Assembly: GCA_023433775.1 (NCBI GenBank)
Contig: JAEYTY010000090.1
Location: 1-45,939 of the forward strand
Origin: Pseudomonadota bacterium
Lineage (GTDB): Bacteria; Pseudomonadota; Alphaproteobacteria; Rhizobiales; Devosiaceae
DNA: 45,939 nucleotides
Reading direction: 5' to 3'
Shown piece after piece: positions 26,332 through 33,969 of this stretch. Under the pieces are notes generated by a model that saw only the letters and a program-made list of their open reading frames with translations, did no database searches and was not told the origin of the DNA. Position numbers and translations under genes: made by a program. Numbering within the stretch: the first letter of the stretch is position 1; every line of letters begins with the position of its first letter.

Positions 26332-27300
26332 TCACCCCCGATACCCGATATCAATCACCGCATTGCCCGCCGTCAGCCGCGAAACACAGGCACACATCTT
26401 GTGGTTCTCCGCCTTTTCCTCCGGGCTGAAAAACACATCCCGATGATCAATCTCGCCCTCGCGCTCCAAGACCTTCACCGCACAAAGCCCGCATTCGCCA
26501 CGCTGGCAATCATAGATCATGTCCACTCCGGCCCCGATCAGCGCATCGAGCAGCGACTGGTCGGACCGCACCGGAACAGTTATCCCGCGATTGAGAATTT
26601 CGACCGAAAAAGCCTGCTCGACATGCAGCCCGCTATCGCCGAACACCTCATAACGCAGCCGGCTCACCGGCCGCCCCGATGCGGCCCATGCAGCCTTCGC
26701 CGCTTCCAGCATCCCGATAGGCCCGCAGAGATAACATTCCGCATCTGCCGGCAGAGCCGCAAACTCGGCTGCGAGGTCGATATGCTGGCCCATGCTATTG
26801 TCCTGAAGGCTCAACCGATCCCCCAGCAAATCCTGCAATTCATCGGCAAAGGCCATCAGCCCGCGCGACCGCGCCGCAAAAACCACCCGCAATGAAGCGC
26901 CCCGCGCCGCCAGCGCCTTGGCCATGCCATAGATCGGCGTAATCCCGATACCGCCCGCCAGCAGCAGGTAATGGCCCGCCCGCCAACTCAACTCAAAGCG
27001 GTTTTCCGGCAGTGTCAGCCGGATGAGCGCGCCTTCTTCCAGGCCCCACATAAAGCGTGACCCGCCCCGGCTCTGCGGGTGCAGTTTTACCGCCACGGCA
27101 ATCTGCCCAGCCGGCGCCGGAATGACCGTATAGGTGCGGATCGCCGGCTCGCCATTGATATCGACACGGAAATTGCTATGCGACCCCGCATCAAAGCGCG
27201 GCACCGTGCCATCCACGGCAAAAGCGATATAGCGCACATCATCAGCAATCTGCCGAACCTCGGCAACTTTTGCGTCCCGCCACTCAACCCGGTTGCGCAT
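26332..27300 (-). CDS. PDR/VanB-type ferredoxin reductase of a Rieske oxygenase
   Basis: This 322-residue flavoprotein passes electrons from NAD(P)H through flavin and a plant-type [2Fe-2S] centre to an oxygenase. Domains run flavin-binding (IRTYTVIP, near 65), nucleotide-binding (LLLAGGIGITPIYGMA, near 115) and C-terminal [2Fe-2S] with CQRGECGLC and a distant Cys in HKMCACVS. The start at 27300 has GGGAGAG upstream. Its probable partner is the Rieske oxygenase at 28267-29313, two genes upstream on the same strand. Phthalate or vanillate systems use this architecture; the substrate here is not readable. Confidence 0.9.
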   Translation of the reverse strand: MRNRVEWRDAKVAEVRQIADDVRYIAFAVDGTVPRFDAGSHSNFRVDINGEPAIRTYTVIPAPAGQIAVAVKLHPQSRGGSRFMWGLEEGALIRLTLPENRFELSWRAGHYLLLAGGIGITPIYGMAKALAARGASLRVVFAARSRGLMAFADELQDLLGDRLSLQDNSMGQHIDLAAEFAALPADAECYLCGPIGMLEAAKAAWAASGRPVSRLRYEVFGDSGLHVEQAFSVEILNRGITVPVRSDQSLLDALIGAGVDMIYDCQRGECGLCAVKVLEREGEIDHRDVFFSPEEKAENHKMCACVSRLTAGNAVIDIGYRG

Positions 27301-27329
27301 TGTTCTCTCCCTTCGCGGCAACCCTCGTC

Positions 27330-27528
27330 CGGTCGCCTTGCCGGAGGCGTTCCCGCGAAAGCGGACCCTCCGTTAGTTGTTAAATCTGTAGGTTCGGCCC
27401 TTCGCCTCCCTCCCCCCTTGAGGGGAGGGATTGAGGGTGGGGGTCCATCAGTGGAAAACAGAACCACCCCCTCCCCGACCCTCCCCTCAAGGGAGAGGGG
27501 CCAACTGGCATTTGCAGACTGGCATCAG
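27330..27528. repeat. Composite of three intergenic repeat families
   Basis: Three pieces lie end to end. 27346-27375 resembles half of the 2331-2400 hairpin repeat. 27405-27500 is an inverted, imperfect copy of the 24697-24824 palindrome; its first 45 bases match the right end of that copy read backwards, with one extra C. 27503-27528 matches the tail of the 11100-11204 repeat at 24 of 26 bases. The whole spacer separates the regulator from the reductase gene in one apparent operon. Confidence 0.8.
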
Positions 27529-27535
27529 CTGACTG

Positions 27536-28270
27536 CTAACCAGAAACCAGTGCCAAGGCAGGAACGCGGCGTATCAGGCTCCGATCCTCATCCAGCACGA
27601 ATTCGAGGTTCTGCCGCGCCAGCCGCGCATGTTCGCGCGCGAGCGCCTCGGCCCGCGCGCCTTCGCGCAATTCGATGGCCGTCACCATGGCCTTGTGCTG
27701 CGCCTGCGCGCCATAAAGCGTGCGGCGGAAGGCGATCACATCGGCCTGCTTGTCGAGGAAGGCGCTGGGCGAGGCGAAAGGAAGGCTCGTCACCCGCTCG
27801 ATTTCGCGGCGAATGGTCTGGCTGGCCAGCCCCCAGAGTTTTTCGTGGAAACTGGCATTGAGATCGACATAGCGATCAAAATCCATTGCCTCCACTTCAC
27901 CCCGCTGCGTCTGGTCGAGCTCAACCAGCAGCCGGTGCAGTTCGCCCATCCGCGCCGGCGCCACACCCCGCTCAGCCGCGAGGCGCAGAGCGGTGCCCTC
28001 CAGCACGCCCCGCAACTCGATGGCGTCGATCACATCCTCACGGGTAAAGCTGCGGACGGCATAGCCGCCCGAGGGGATGGCTTCCACCAGCCCCTCCTGC
28101 TCCAGCCGGGCCAGCGCAGCGCGCAGCGGGGTGCGCGAAATGCCCAGCTTTTCAGCCAAGCCCACTTCGGAGAGGCGCGTGCCGCCCCGGATTTCGCCTG
28201 AAATCACCAGATCGCGCACGCCCATCAGGGCGCGTTGCGACTGCACGGCGCGGTCGGGTTTTTCGCTCAT
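27536..28270 (-). CDS. GntR family (FCD) regulator in the oxygenase operon
   Basis: This 244-residue protein has a winged helix-turn-helix at about 10-75 (RLSEVGLAEKLGISRTPLRA) and a C-terminal helical FCD ligand-binding domain with DFDRYVDLNASFHEKLW and QHKAMVTAI metal-site text. FadR/VanR-type regulators repress aromatic or organic-acid genes until a ligand binds. I start at the ATG at 28270, which overlaps the oxygenase stop as ATGA, so it is translationally coupled to the gene it probably controls. The upstream in-frame extension overlaps the oxygenase and is rejected. Confidence 0.88.
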   Translation of the reverse strand: MSEKPDRAVQSQRALMGVRDLVISGEIRGGTRLSEVGLAEKLGISRTPLRAALARLEQEGLVEAIPSGGYAVRSFTREDVIDAIELRGVLEGTALRLAAERGVAPARMGELHRLLVELDQTQRGEVEAMDFDRYVDLNASFHEKLWGLASQTIRREIERVTSLPFASPSAFLDKQADVIAFRRTLYGAQAQHKAMVTAIELREGARAEALAREHARLARQNLEFVLDEDRSLIRRVPALALVSG

Positions 28271-29313
28271 TCGGCGGCCTGCTTCACGGCGTTTTCCTCC
28301 GCTACCATCTGGTCGATCAGCCGCCGCGCCCACATCGAGCCGGCATCGATATTGAGATTGTAGATGACGTGGTCGGGATTATCGTCGATGGCCTTCTGCT
28401 GGGCTTCCAGAATCCGCTCGTCTTCCCGGAAAATCGAGGATACGCCCTCGCGTAGATCGTGGGTGCGCGCCTGCTCGTCAATTTTGTAATTGCGCGCAAA
28501 GGCCCAGAAATAGTGGCAGGTCTTATCGGTCTCAGGCGTCATCGTGTTGAGCACGAAGCCATTGACCCCCTGGCTGCGGTCGCCTTCCGGCGCGCCGGTG
28601 CCGGTCGGGGCCACGCCCACATCGATGGCAATGGTCGAGGGCGCCTGGAAATTGATGATCTGCCAGCGGTCGACATTGCCGGGCTTGCCCAGCTGCCCGC
28701 GCCAGAATGGCGGCGCATCGATATCCTTCATCCAGCGGGTAATGGTCGCGGTCGTATCGGTATGGGTCGATTCGAACGGCGCTTCCGCCACCGCGCGATT
28801 GCCGATGGACGAGCCATGCACATAGGTCTCGTGCGTCAGGCCCATCAGATTGTCGACCACCAGACGATAATCGCATTTGGCGTGGATATATTTGCCATCC
28901 GCGGCCCATGCCGGATCATCGTTCCAGTGCAGGTCCGGCACCAGCGCCGGATCGGCCAGCGACGGGTCACCCATCCACAGCCAGATGAACCGGTACCGTT
29001 CCACCAGCGGATAGGATTTGACGCAGGCCGAAGGATTTATCGTGTCCTGCGATGGCATGTATACACAGCGGCCCGTGTCATCGAATTCAAGGCCATGATA
29101 GCCGCAGATGACATTGTCGCCATGCAGCTCGCCCATGGAGAGCGGCAACAGCCTGTGCCAGCAGGCATCAGCCAGCGCGACTGCCGATCCATCCTGTTTT
29201 CGATACAAAACCACCGGTTTATTGCAGATCGTCCGGGCCAGCAGGTTGCGCTTCACCTCAACGTCCCAGGCAATGGCATACCAGGTGTTCAGCGGAAAAG
29301 ACTGTGCGGTCAT
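28267..29313 (-). CDS. Rieske non-heme iron oxygenase, VanA-like O-demethylase
   Basis: This 348-residue protein binds a Rieske [2Fe-2S] cluster through C51, H53, C70 and H73 (CWHRLLPL, CGYHGLEF) and mononuclear iron through H161 and H166 in NLMGLTHETYVH, plus an acidic residue later. The layout and length match vanillate monooxygenase VanA, which releases formaldehyde from a methoxyarene, but related enzymes act on other methyl ethers and carboxylates. The start at 29313 has GGAGGG seven bases upstream; the open frame runs much further but only as antisense of the MetE-like gene. Confidence 0.88.
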   Translation of the reverse strand: MTAQSFPLNTWYAIAWDVEVKRNLLARTICNKPVVLYRKQDGSAVALADACWHRLLPLSMGELHGDNVICGYHGLEFDDTGRCVYMPSQDTINPSACVKSYPLVERYRFIWLWMGDPSLADPALVPDLHWNDDPAWAADGKYIHAKCDYRLVVDNLMGLTHETYVHGSSIGNRAVAEAPFESTHTDTTATITRWMKDIDAPPFWRGQLGKPGNVDRWQIINFQAPSTIAIDVGVAPTGTGAPEGDRSQGVNGFVLNTMTPETDKTCHYFWAFARNYKIDEQARTHDLREGVSSIFREDERILEAQQKAIDDNPDHVIYNLNIDAGSMWARRLIDQMVAEENAVKQAAE

Positions 29314-29363
29314 GTGCGGACCCTCCTCGATCCTCAACATCGTTTCCCCTATTGAATACCAGT

Positions 29364-29371
29364 TGTATACA
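29364..29371. promoter_or_regulatory. TGTATACA palindrome, candidate GntR operator
   Basis: A perfect 8-base palindrome TGTATACA is in the divergent spacer between the oxygenase and MetE-like genes. The same octamer occurs at 29058-29065 inside the oxygenase gene, and a related ATTGCATACAAT is at 32413-32424 upstream of the allophanate hydrolase. FCD regulators often bind T-G-T-A-rich dyads, but assignment to the adjacent regulator is inference. Confidence 0.4.
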
Positions 29372-29448
29372 GCTTGCAAGTTTCCAGTTGCACTCCCCGG
29401 CAGTTCGCGCGATTGATCGCCACGAACCCCATGAGGAGGATGTCCTAG

Positions 29449-30570
29449 ATGGCTGTTAACAAGCCCCCATACCGCGCCGACACCGTCGGCAGCTTCCTGC
29501 GTCCCGATGCGCTCAAGACCGCCCGCAAGGCCTTTTTCCAGGACAAGACCATCGGCGCCGATGAGCTCAGGGCGGTTGAGGACGAAGCCATCAAGGATGT
29601 TGTGCGGATGCAGGAAGAGGCCGGCCTCAAGGCCGTGACCGATGGCGAATTCCGTCGCGCCTGGTGGCATTTCGATTTCATGGGAATGCTCAACGGCCTC
29701 GACATCATCCAGCGAGAAGGCGGCGGCATCCAGTTCCACGGCGTCCACACCAAGCAGGACGTGCCAGTGATCACGGACAAGCTCAGCTTCCCCGCCGATC
29801 ACCCCATGCTCGAGCACTACAAATTCCTCGCTGCCAATACCAAGGTAACGCCGAAGATCTCGATCCCCGGCCCCAGCGCCGTGCATTTCCGCATTGCCGA
29901 TGCCGATATCGCGGTCAAGGAATATAGAAACGACGCCGAGGCCTATTTCGAAGACATCACCGCCACCTATAAGGCTGCCGTGAAGGCCTTTTACGATGCC
30001 GGCTGCCGCTATCTGCAGATGGACGACATCTTCTTCGCCTATCTCTGCGATCCGAAAATCCGCGCCGAGCGCAAGGCCAAGGGCGAGGATCCCGATTGGC
30101 TGATCGGTCGCTATGCCAAGATGATGAACGACGCCATCATCGACCGCCCCGATGACATGGTCATCGGTATGCATATGTGCCGTGGCAATTTCAAATCCAC
30201 CTGGGTTGCCGAAGGCGCTTACGATCCGGCGGCCGACGCCATCTTCAACCAGACTGATGTCGACATCTATTTCATGGAATACGACACCGACCGCGCCGGT
30301 GGCCTCGAGCCGCTTCGCCTCCTGCCCAAGGGCAGCAAGCGCGTCATGCCCGGCTTTATCACCACCAAGACGCCTGAACTCGAAAGTGTCGAGGATCTCA
30401 AACGCAAGTTCGATGCGGTCAGCAAGTTTGCCGACCTCGACCAGTTCGGCATTGCCCCGCAATGCGGCTTCGCCTCGACCGAGGAAGGCAATGACCTCAC
30501 CATGGACGAACAGCGCCGCAAGCTCGATCTCGTCGTCAAGACCGCCGAAACCATCTGGGGCACGGCGTAA
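29449..30570 (+). CDS. Single-domain MetE-like (core cobalamin-independent methionine synthase) protein
   Basis: This 373-residue protein matches only the catalytic C-terminal barrel of MetE and resembles the YxjG/YxjH group. The zinc ligands of MetE are all present: H242 and C244 (HMC), E277 and C339 (QCGFAS). The N-terminal half that helps bind methyltetrahydrofolate polyglutamate in full MetE is absent, so the methyl donor is uncertain. Single-domain homologues have been linked to folate-independent methionine synthesis. The start has GAGGAGG upstream. It is divergent from the Rieske oxygenase and converges on allophanate hydrolase. Confidence 0.85.
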   Translation: MAVNKPPYRADTVGSFLRPDALKTARKAFFQDKTIGADELRAVEDEAIKDVVRMQEEAGLKAVTDGEFRRAWWHFDFMGMLNGLDIIQREGGGIQFHGVHTKQDVPVITDKLSFPADHPMLEHYKFLAANTKVTPKISIPGPSAVHFRIADADIAVKEYRNDAEAYFEDITATYKAAVKAFYDAGCRYLQMDDIFFAYLCDPKIRAERKAKGEDPDWLIGRYAKMMNDAIIDRPDDMVIGMHMCRGNFKSTWVAEGAYDPAADAIFNQTDVDIYFMEYDTDRAGGLEPLRLLPKGSKRVMPGFITTKTPELESVEDLKRKFDAVSKFADLDQFGIAPQCGFASTEEGNDLTMDEQRRKLDLVVKTAETIWGTA

Positions 30571-30577
30571 AAATTTG

Positions 30578-30604
30578 GGGCTGGCCGCTTTTCGCAGCCA
30601 GCCC
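30578..30604. terminator. Hairpin between MetE-like gene and allophanate hydrolase gene
   Basis: GGGCTGGC at 30578-30585 pairs with GCCAGCCC at 30597-30604 around an 11-base T-rich loop, 8 bases after the MetE-like stop. TACTCATTTTA follows. On the minus strand the AAATTT side gives a weak U-tract, so it probably serves both convergent genes. Confidence 0.7.
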
Positions 30605-30627
30605 TACTCATTTTAGGTAGCGAGACC

Positions 30628-32340
30628 CTACCGCGACGCCAGATAGGCCCGCCACCCGCCATGAGTGCTGATATCCTCAGCCCCTTCGGTGGCTACGGCC
30701 TCGCACAAAAACCCCTTCACATTGGTCCCGTCTTCCAGCGCCAGCGTGCCGATGCCCAGCGGCGCCGGAATATTGGCGACGAAATTCCCGAACGCAGCCG
30801 GATCGAGCGACCACACTTCCGTAGCGATCGCCTGCCCCGCCCCCTCGGCCACGCGCAACAGCCCCGGCTTGGGCGGCACCGTGCCCGGCAGGGCAAAAAA
30901 CCGGTAGTCCGGCCTCGTCACCACGCTGCGAAGATAAATCCCGCCCGCGCCAACCAGCTCCTTGTTGAGCGGCAAGCCGCTGAGATGCGCGCCCACCACC
31001 GCCACCTCGATCCGCCCCGGCCCGGCCGGCACTGGCCCCGCCGACGCCCCGCGCCGCTCGATGCCGGCCGCCAACCCGGCGAGATAGCCATCGCTCCCGG
31101 CCGGCCCGATCAACGTCAGGCTCGAAGGCAGACCATCCTCGCGCCGCCCGGCCGGCACCGAAATCGCGGCCATGTCGAGCAGATTGACGAAATTGGTATA
31201 GGCACCAAGGTTGGAATTATAGAGCACCGGCTCGGCTTCCAGATCAGCCAGCGTATAAAACCGTGTCACCGTCGGCACGGCCAGCACATCCACCCCAGCC
31301 AGCACCGGCGCCAGCTGCTGGCGATAATCGGCCAGCCGATATTGCGCCCTGAACGCATCGACGGCCGTCTTGCCCAAAGCCCCGCTGATCACCTTGAGCG
31401 TCGTTGGATGCAGCGCCTCCGGCTGATCCTCGATCAGCGGCATGGTCGCGGCGTAGCGCTCGGCCACCCACGGCCCCTCATAAAGCAGCCGCGCCACCGC
31501 ATGGAGCGGCTCAAAATCAATCGGCACCAGCGTCGCGCCGAGATCAGCCAGCATGTCGAGATCCCGCCCATAGGCTGCCTCGCCCGCCGAATCGCCAAAA
31601 AACTGCCGCTGCCCCTCCATCGGCACGCCGACCCGCAAGGCCGGCGGAAACCCGCTCTTTTGCGGCGCCGGCAATTTGCGCGAATAGCCATCAGCCGGAT
31701 CAAATTCAGCCGCCACCGCCGTCACGCGCCGCGCCGTTTCCACGTCCCGCGCAAAAACCGAAATCGTGTCGAGCGTCCGGCAAGCCGGCACCATGCCGGT
31801 GGCCGACAGCAGCCCCAGGCTCGGCTTCAGGCCCACAATCCCGTTAAGCCCTGCCGGCACTCGGCCCGACCCCGCCGTATCGGTGCCCAATGCCGCGTCG
31901 ACAATTCCCGCCGCCACCGCCACAGCCGAACCCGAACTTGACCCGCCCGGAATGAGATCAGCCCGCAACACATTGCGCGGCACGCCATAGGGCGAACGCA
32001 CGCCCACCAATCCCGTCGCAAACTGGTCAAGATTGGTCTTGCCGATAACGATCGCCCCCGCCGCCTCCAGCCGCGCCACCACAAAGGCTGACTTTTCCGG
32101 CCTGTATTCAAACGCCGGACAGGCCGCGGTGGTCGGCAATCCGGCCACGTCCACATTGTCCTTGACCGCGATGACCATGCCGAACAGCGGCTTGCCTTCC
32201 GCGCCCTCCGCCTCCAGCCGCGCCGCCTCCTCCACCGCCTCACATTCGGGCTTCAGCGAAATGAAAATGGCCGGATCGGCGCGCTGGGCCAGCGCCGCAT
32301 AGGCAGCGCGCACGGCTTCGGTCGGAAGAAGGGACGACAA
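30628..32340 (-). CDS. atzF: Allophanate hydrolase
   Basis: This 570-residue amidase-signature enzyme splits allophanate to ammonia and CO2. The Ser-cisSer-Lys triad is visible as K60 (AVKDNVD), S134 (GGSSSGS) and S158 (TAGSGR). After about residue 440 it has the C-terminal domain typical of AtzF/DUR1,2 allophanate hydrolases (AVVGAHLSGLPLN, LPGTVPPKPGL). The usual partner, urea carboxylase, and any cyanuric-acid gene are missing from the window. It starts at 32340 opposite a DUF72 gene, with 143 bases between them. Confidence 0.9.
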   Translation of the reverse strand: MSSLLPTEAVRAAYAALAQRADPAIFISLKPECEAVEEAARLEAEGAEGKPLFGMVIAVKDNVDVAGLPTTAACPAFEYRPEKSAFVVARLEAAGAIVIGKTNLDQFATGLVGVRSPYGVPRNVLRADLIPGGSSSGSAVAVAAGIVDAALGTDTAGSGRVPAGLNGIVGLKPSLGLLSATGMVPACRTLDTISVFARDVETARRVTAVAAEFDPADGYSRKLPAPQKSGFPPALRVGVPMEGQRQFFGDSAGEAAYGRDLDMLADLGATLVPIDFEPLHAVARLLYEGPWVAERYAATMPLIEDQPEALHPTTLKVISGALGKTAVDAFRAQYRLADYRQQLAPVLAGVDVLAVPTVTRFYTLADLEAEPVLYNSNLGAYTNFVNLLDMAAISVPAGRREDGLPSSLTLIGPAGSDGYLAGLAAGIERRGASAGPVPAGPGRIEVAVVGAHLSGLPLNKELVGAGGIYLRSVVTRPDYRFFALPGTVPPKPGLLRVAEGAGQAIATEVWSLDPAAFGNFVANIPAPLGIGTLALEDGTNVKGFLCEAVATEGAEDISTHGGWRAYLASR

Positions 32341-32412
32341 GACGGGAGCCTCAATTGCCTAGTTTTACACCATAGTTTTTGTAATGCTAAACTGATAGGC
32401 GCGTAAAGCGCA

Positions 32413-32424
32413 ATTGCATACAAT
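32413..32424. promoter_or_regulatory. ATTGCATACAAT near-palindrome upstream of atzF and DUF72 gene
   Basis: This 12-base near-palindrome (5 of 6 base pairs match) lies in the 143-base divergent spacer, 73 bases before the atzF start. It resembles the TGTATACA sites by the oxygenase operon. The spacer is AT-richer than its neighbours and probably holds both promoters; no -10/-35 pair is convincing. Confidence 0.3.
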
Positions 32425-32483
32425 GTGCATATGATTGCCAAGTCCCGGCTTTTCGCGGCACTCTCCGCGGGGCGGAGGGCCAG

Positions 32484-33314
32484 ATGATCAAAAAGGGCAT
32501 CGTCAGAACGGGAACAGCCGGATGGGTCTATGCCCCCTGGCGCGGCACCTTCTTTCCCGAAGGTCTTGTCCAGAAAAAAGAGCTCGCCTATGCCACGAGC
32601 CATCTCACCAGCATCGAAATCAACGCCACCTTTCGCGGCAATCAGAAGCCGGAAAGCTTCGCCCGCTGGGCCGCCGAAGCCCCGGAGGATTTCCGCTTCT
32701 CGGTCAAGGGCCCGCAGCTCATCACCCATATCCGCCGGCTGAAGAATTGCCGCGCCGAGCTCGCCAGCTTCTTCGCCTCCGGCCCCCTGGCCATGGGCCA
32801 GCGCCTCGGCCCCTTCATCTGGCAATTGCCACCCAACCTGGCCTTCGATCCGGAAAGTTTCGCCGCCTTCCTCGCCCTGCTGCCGAAAGACATCGACACC
32901 TATCTCGCCCTGGCCGGCGAAGCCGATGGCAAAAATCCGCCTTTTCTCGATGCTACTGGCGTCGGGCCCATCCGCCACGCCGTCGAAATGCGCCACCCGA
33001 GCTTCAACACGCCCGAAGCCGATGCCCTGCTCCGCTCCCACAATGTCGCCCGCGTCATCGCCGATACGGTGGAAAATCCGGCCCGTGATCTCACCGCCGA
33101 TTTCGCCTATTGCCGCCTGCAAGGCCCCGCCCGGCCCGGCGCCGCATCCTATGAAGATGCCGACATTGCCGACCTCGCCAAAACCATGGCGCAGTGGCGG
33201 GACTGTGGCCACGACGTCTTTGCCTATTTCGTCCACGAGGATAAATTGCACGCCCCGGCCAATGCCATCGCCCTGCGCAAGGCCCTCGGCATAACCCTGC
33301 CCACCGACACCTGA
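32484..33314 (+). CDS. DUF72 domain-containing protein
   Basis: This 276-residue protein is recognised as DUF72 (YecE-like) from RTGTAGWVYAPWRGTFFP at the N-terminus, then IEINATFRG, FRFSVKGPQLITH, the central LGPFIWQLPPN and late AYFVHEDKLHAPANA. The family is predicted to be a TIM-barrel of unknown role. Length is normal. GGAGGG precedes the ATG at 32484. It is divergent from atzF and followed by dsbB. Confidence 0.9.
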   Translation: MIKKGIVRTGTAGWVYAPWRGTFFPEGLVQKKELAYATSHLTSIEINATFRGNQKPESFARWAAEAPEDFRFSVKGPQLITHIRRLKNCRAELASFFASGPLAMGQRLGPFIWQLPPNLAFDPESFAAFLALLPKDIDTYLALAGEADGKNPPFLDATGVGPIRHAVEMRHPSFNTPEADALLRSHNVARVIADTVENPARDLTADFAYCRLQGPARPGAASYEDADIADLAKTMAQWRDCGHDVFAYFVHEDKLHAPANAIALRKALGITLPTDT

Positions 33315-33395
33315 TCACGACCCCGTTCCCGTCTGGCTTTTGCCTCGCAGCGGCGCTATGCCCGAGCCGTTCCAGCGTCAAACAAGAACCCCATC

Positions 33396-33896
33396 ATGCC
33401 CAGCACCTTCCGCCCCCATGACAAGATCGCCGCCGGCCTCGCCTTTGTCCTCGGCCTCGCCACCATTCTGAGCGCCCTCGGCTCGCAATATATTGGCGGC
33501 CTCTTCCCCTGCGATCTCTGCCTGCAACAGCGCCTGGCCTATTATTACGGCCTGCCGATCCTCGCGCTGGTCCTGTTGCTGTGGAACCGTGTGCCCCTGA
33601 CGGTCTGGTATATCGCCATGGCCATCGTCACCGCGATTTTCCTCTGGGGCGCCTATATGGGCGCCTATCATGCCGGCGTCGAATGGGGCTTCTGGCCCGG
33701 GCCCACCTCCTGCTCTGGCATCGGCACCAGCTTCAGCCTCAATGATCTGCAGAACCTCAAGCCCGTCATCGCCTGCGACGTTGTCCAGTTCCGCTTCCTC
33801 GGCATCTCGCTGGCCGGCTACAATACGCTGATCTCGCTCGCCATCGTCGCGCTGCTGATCGCCTCGATCATCTTCCAGATGCGCCAGAAGCGCTGA
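33396..33896 (+). CDS. dsbB: Disulfide bond formation protein DsbB
   Basis: This 166-residue inner-membrane protein reoxidises DsbA and passes electrons to quinone. Four transmembrane helices are visible. The first periplasmic loop has the CDLC redox pair (C39, C42) followed by QQR; the second loop has C106 and C127. That is the full DsbB cysteine set. Its DsbA partner is not in the window. It ends just before a long terminator hairpin shared with the enolase-superfamily gene. Confidence 0.93.
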   Translation: MPSTFRPHDKIAAGLAFVLGLATILSALGSQYIGGLFPCDLCLQQRLAYYYGLPILALVLLLWNRVPLTVWYIAMAIVTAIFLWGAYMGAYHAGVEWGFWPGPTSCSGIGTSFSLNDLQNLKPVIACDVVQFRFLGISLAGYNTLISLAIVALLIASIIFQMRQKR

Positions 33897-33903
33897 TGTT
33901 TAA

Positions 33904-33940
33904 GGCTGGCCAGCGGGGTGAACGATCCCGCTGGCCGGCC
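33904..33940. terminator. Long convergent terminator hairpin
   Basis: GGCTGGCCAGCGGG at 33904-33917 pairs with CCCGCTGGCCGGCC at 33927-33940, a 14-bp stem with one G-U pair and a 9-base loop. It begins 8 bases after dsbB and lies 30 bases before the enolase-gene stop, so it probably insulates both. Confidence 0.75.
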
Positions 33941-33969
33941 CTGAATGAATAGAAGCGACTGTCCGCTAC

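Noticed and set aside
28267..30462. A 731-codon open frame running from the oxygenase gene across the MetE-like gene on the opposite strand
   Set aside because: The part above 29313 is antisense of a gene with complete MetE zinc ligands and reads as low-complexity GC-driven sequence; the oxygenase has a strong ribosome-binding site at 29313.
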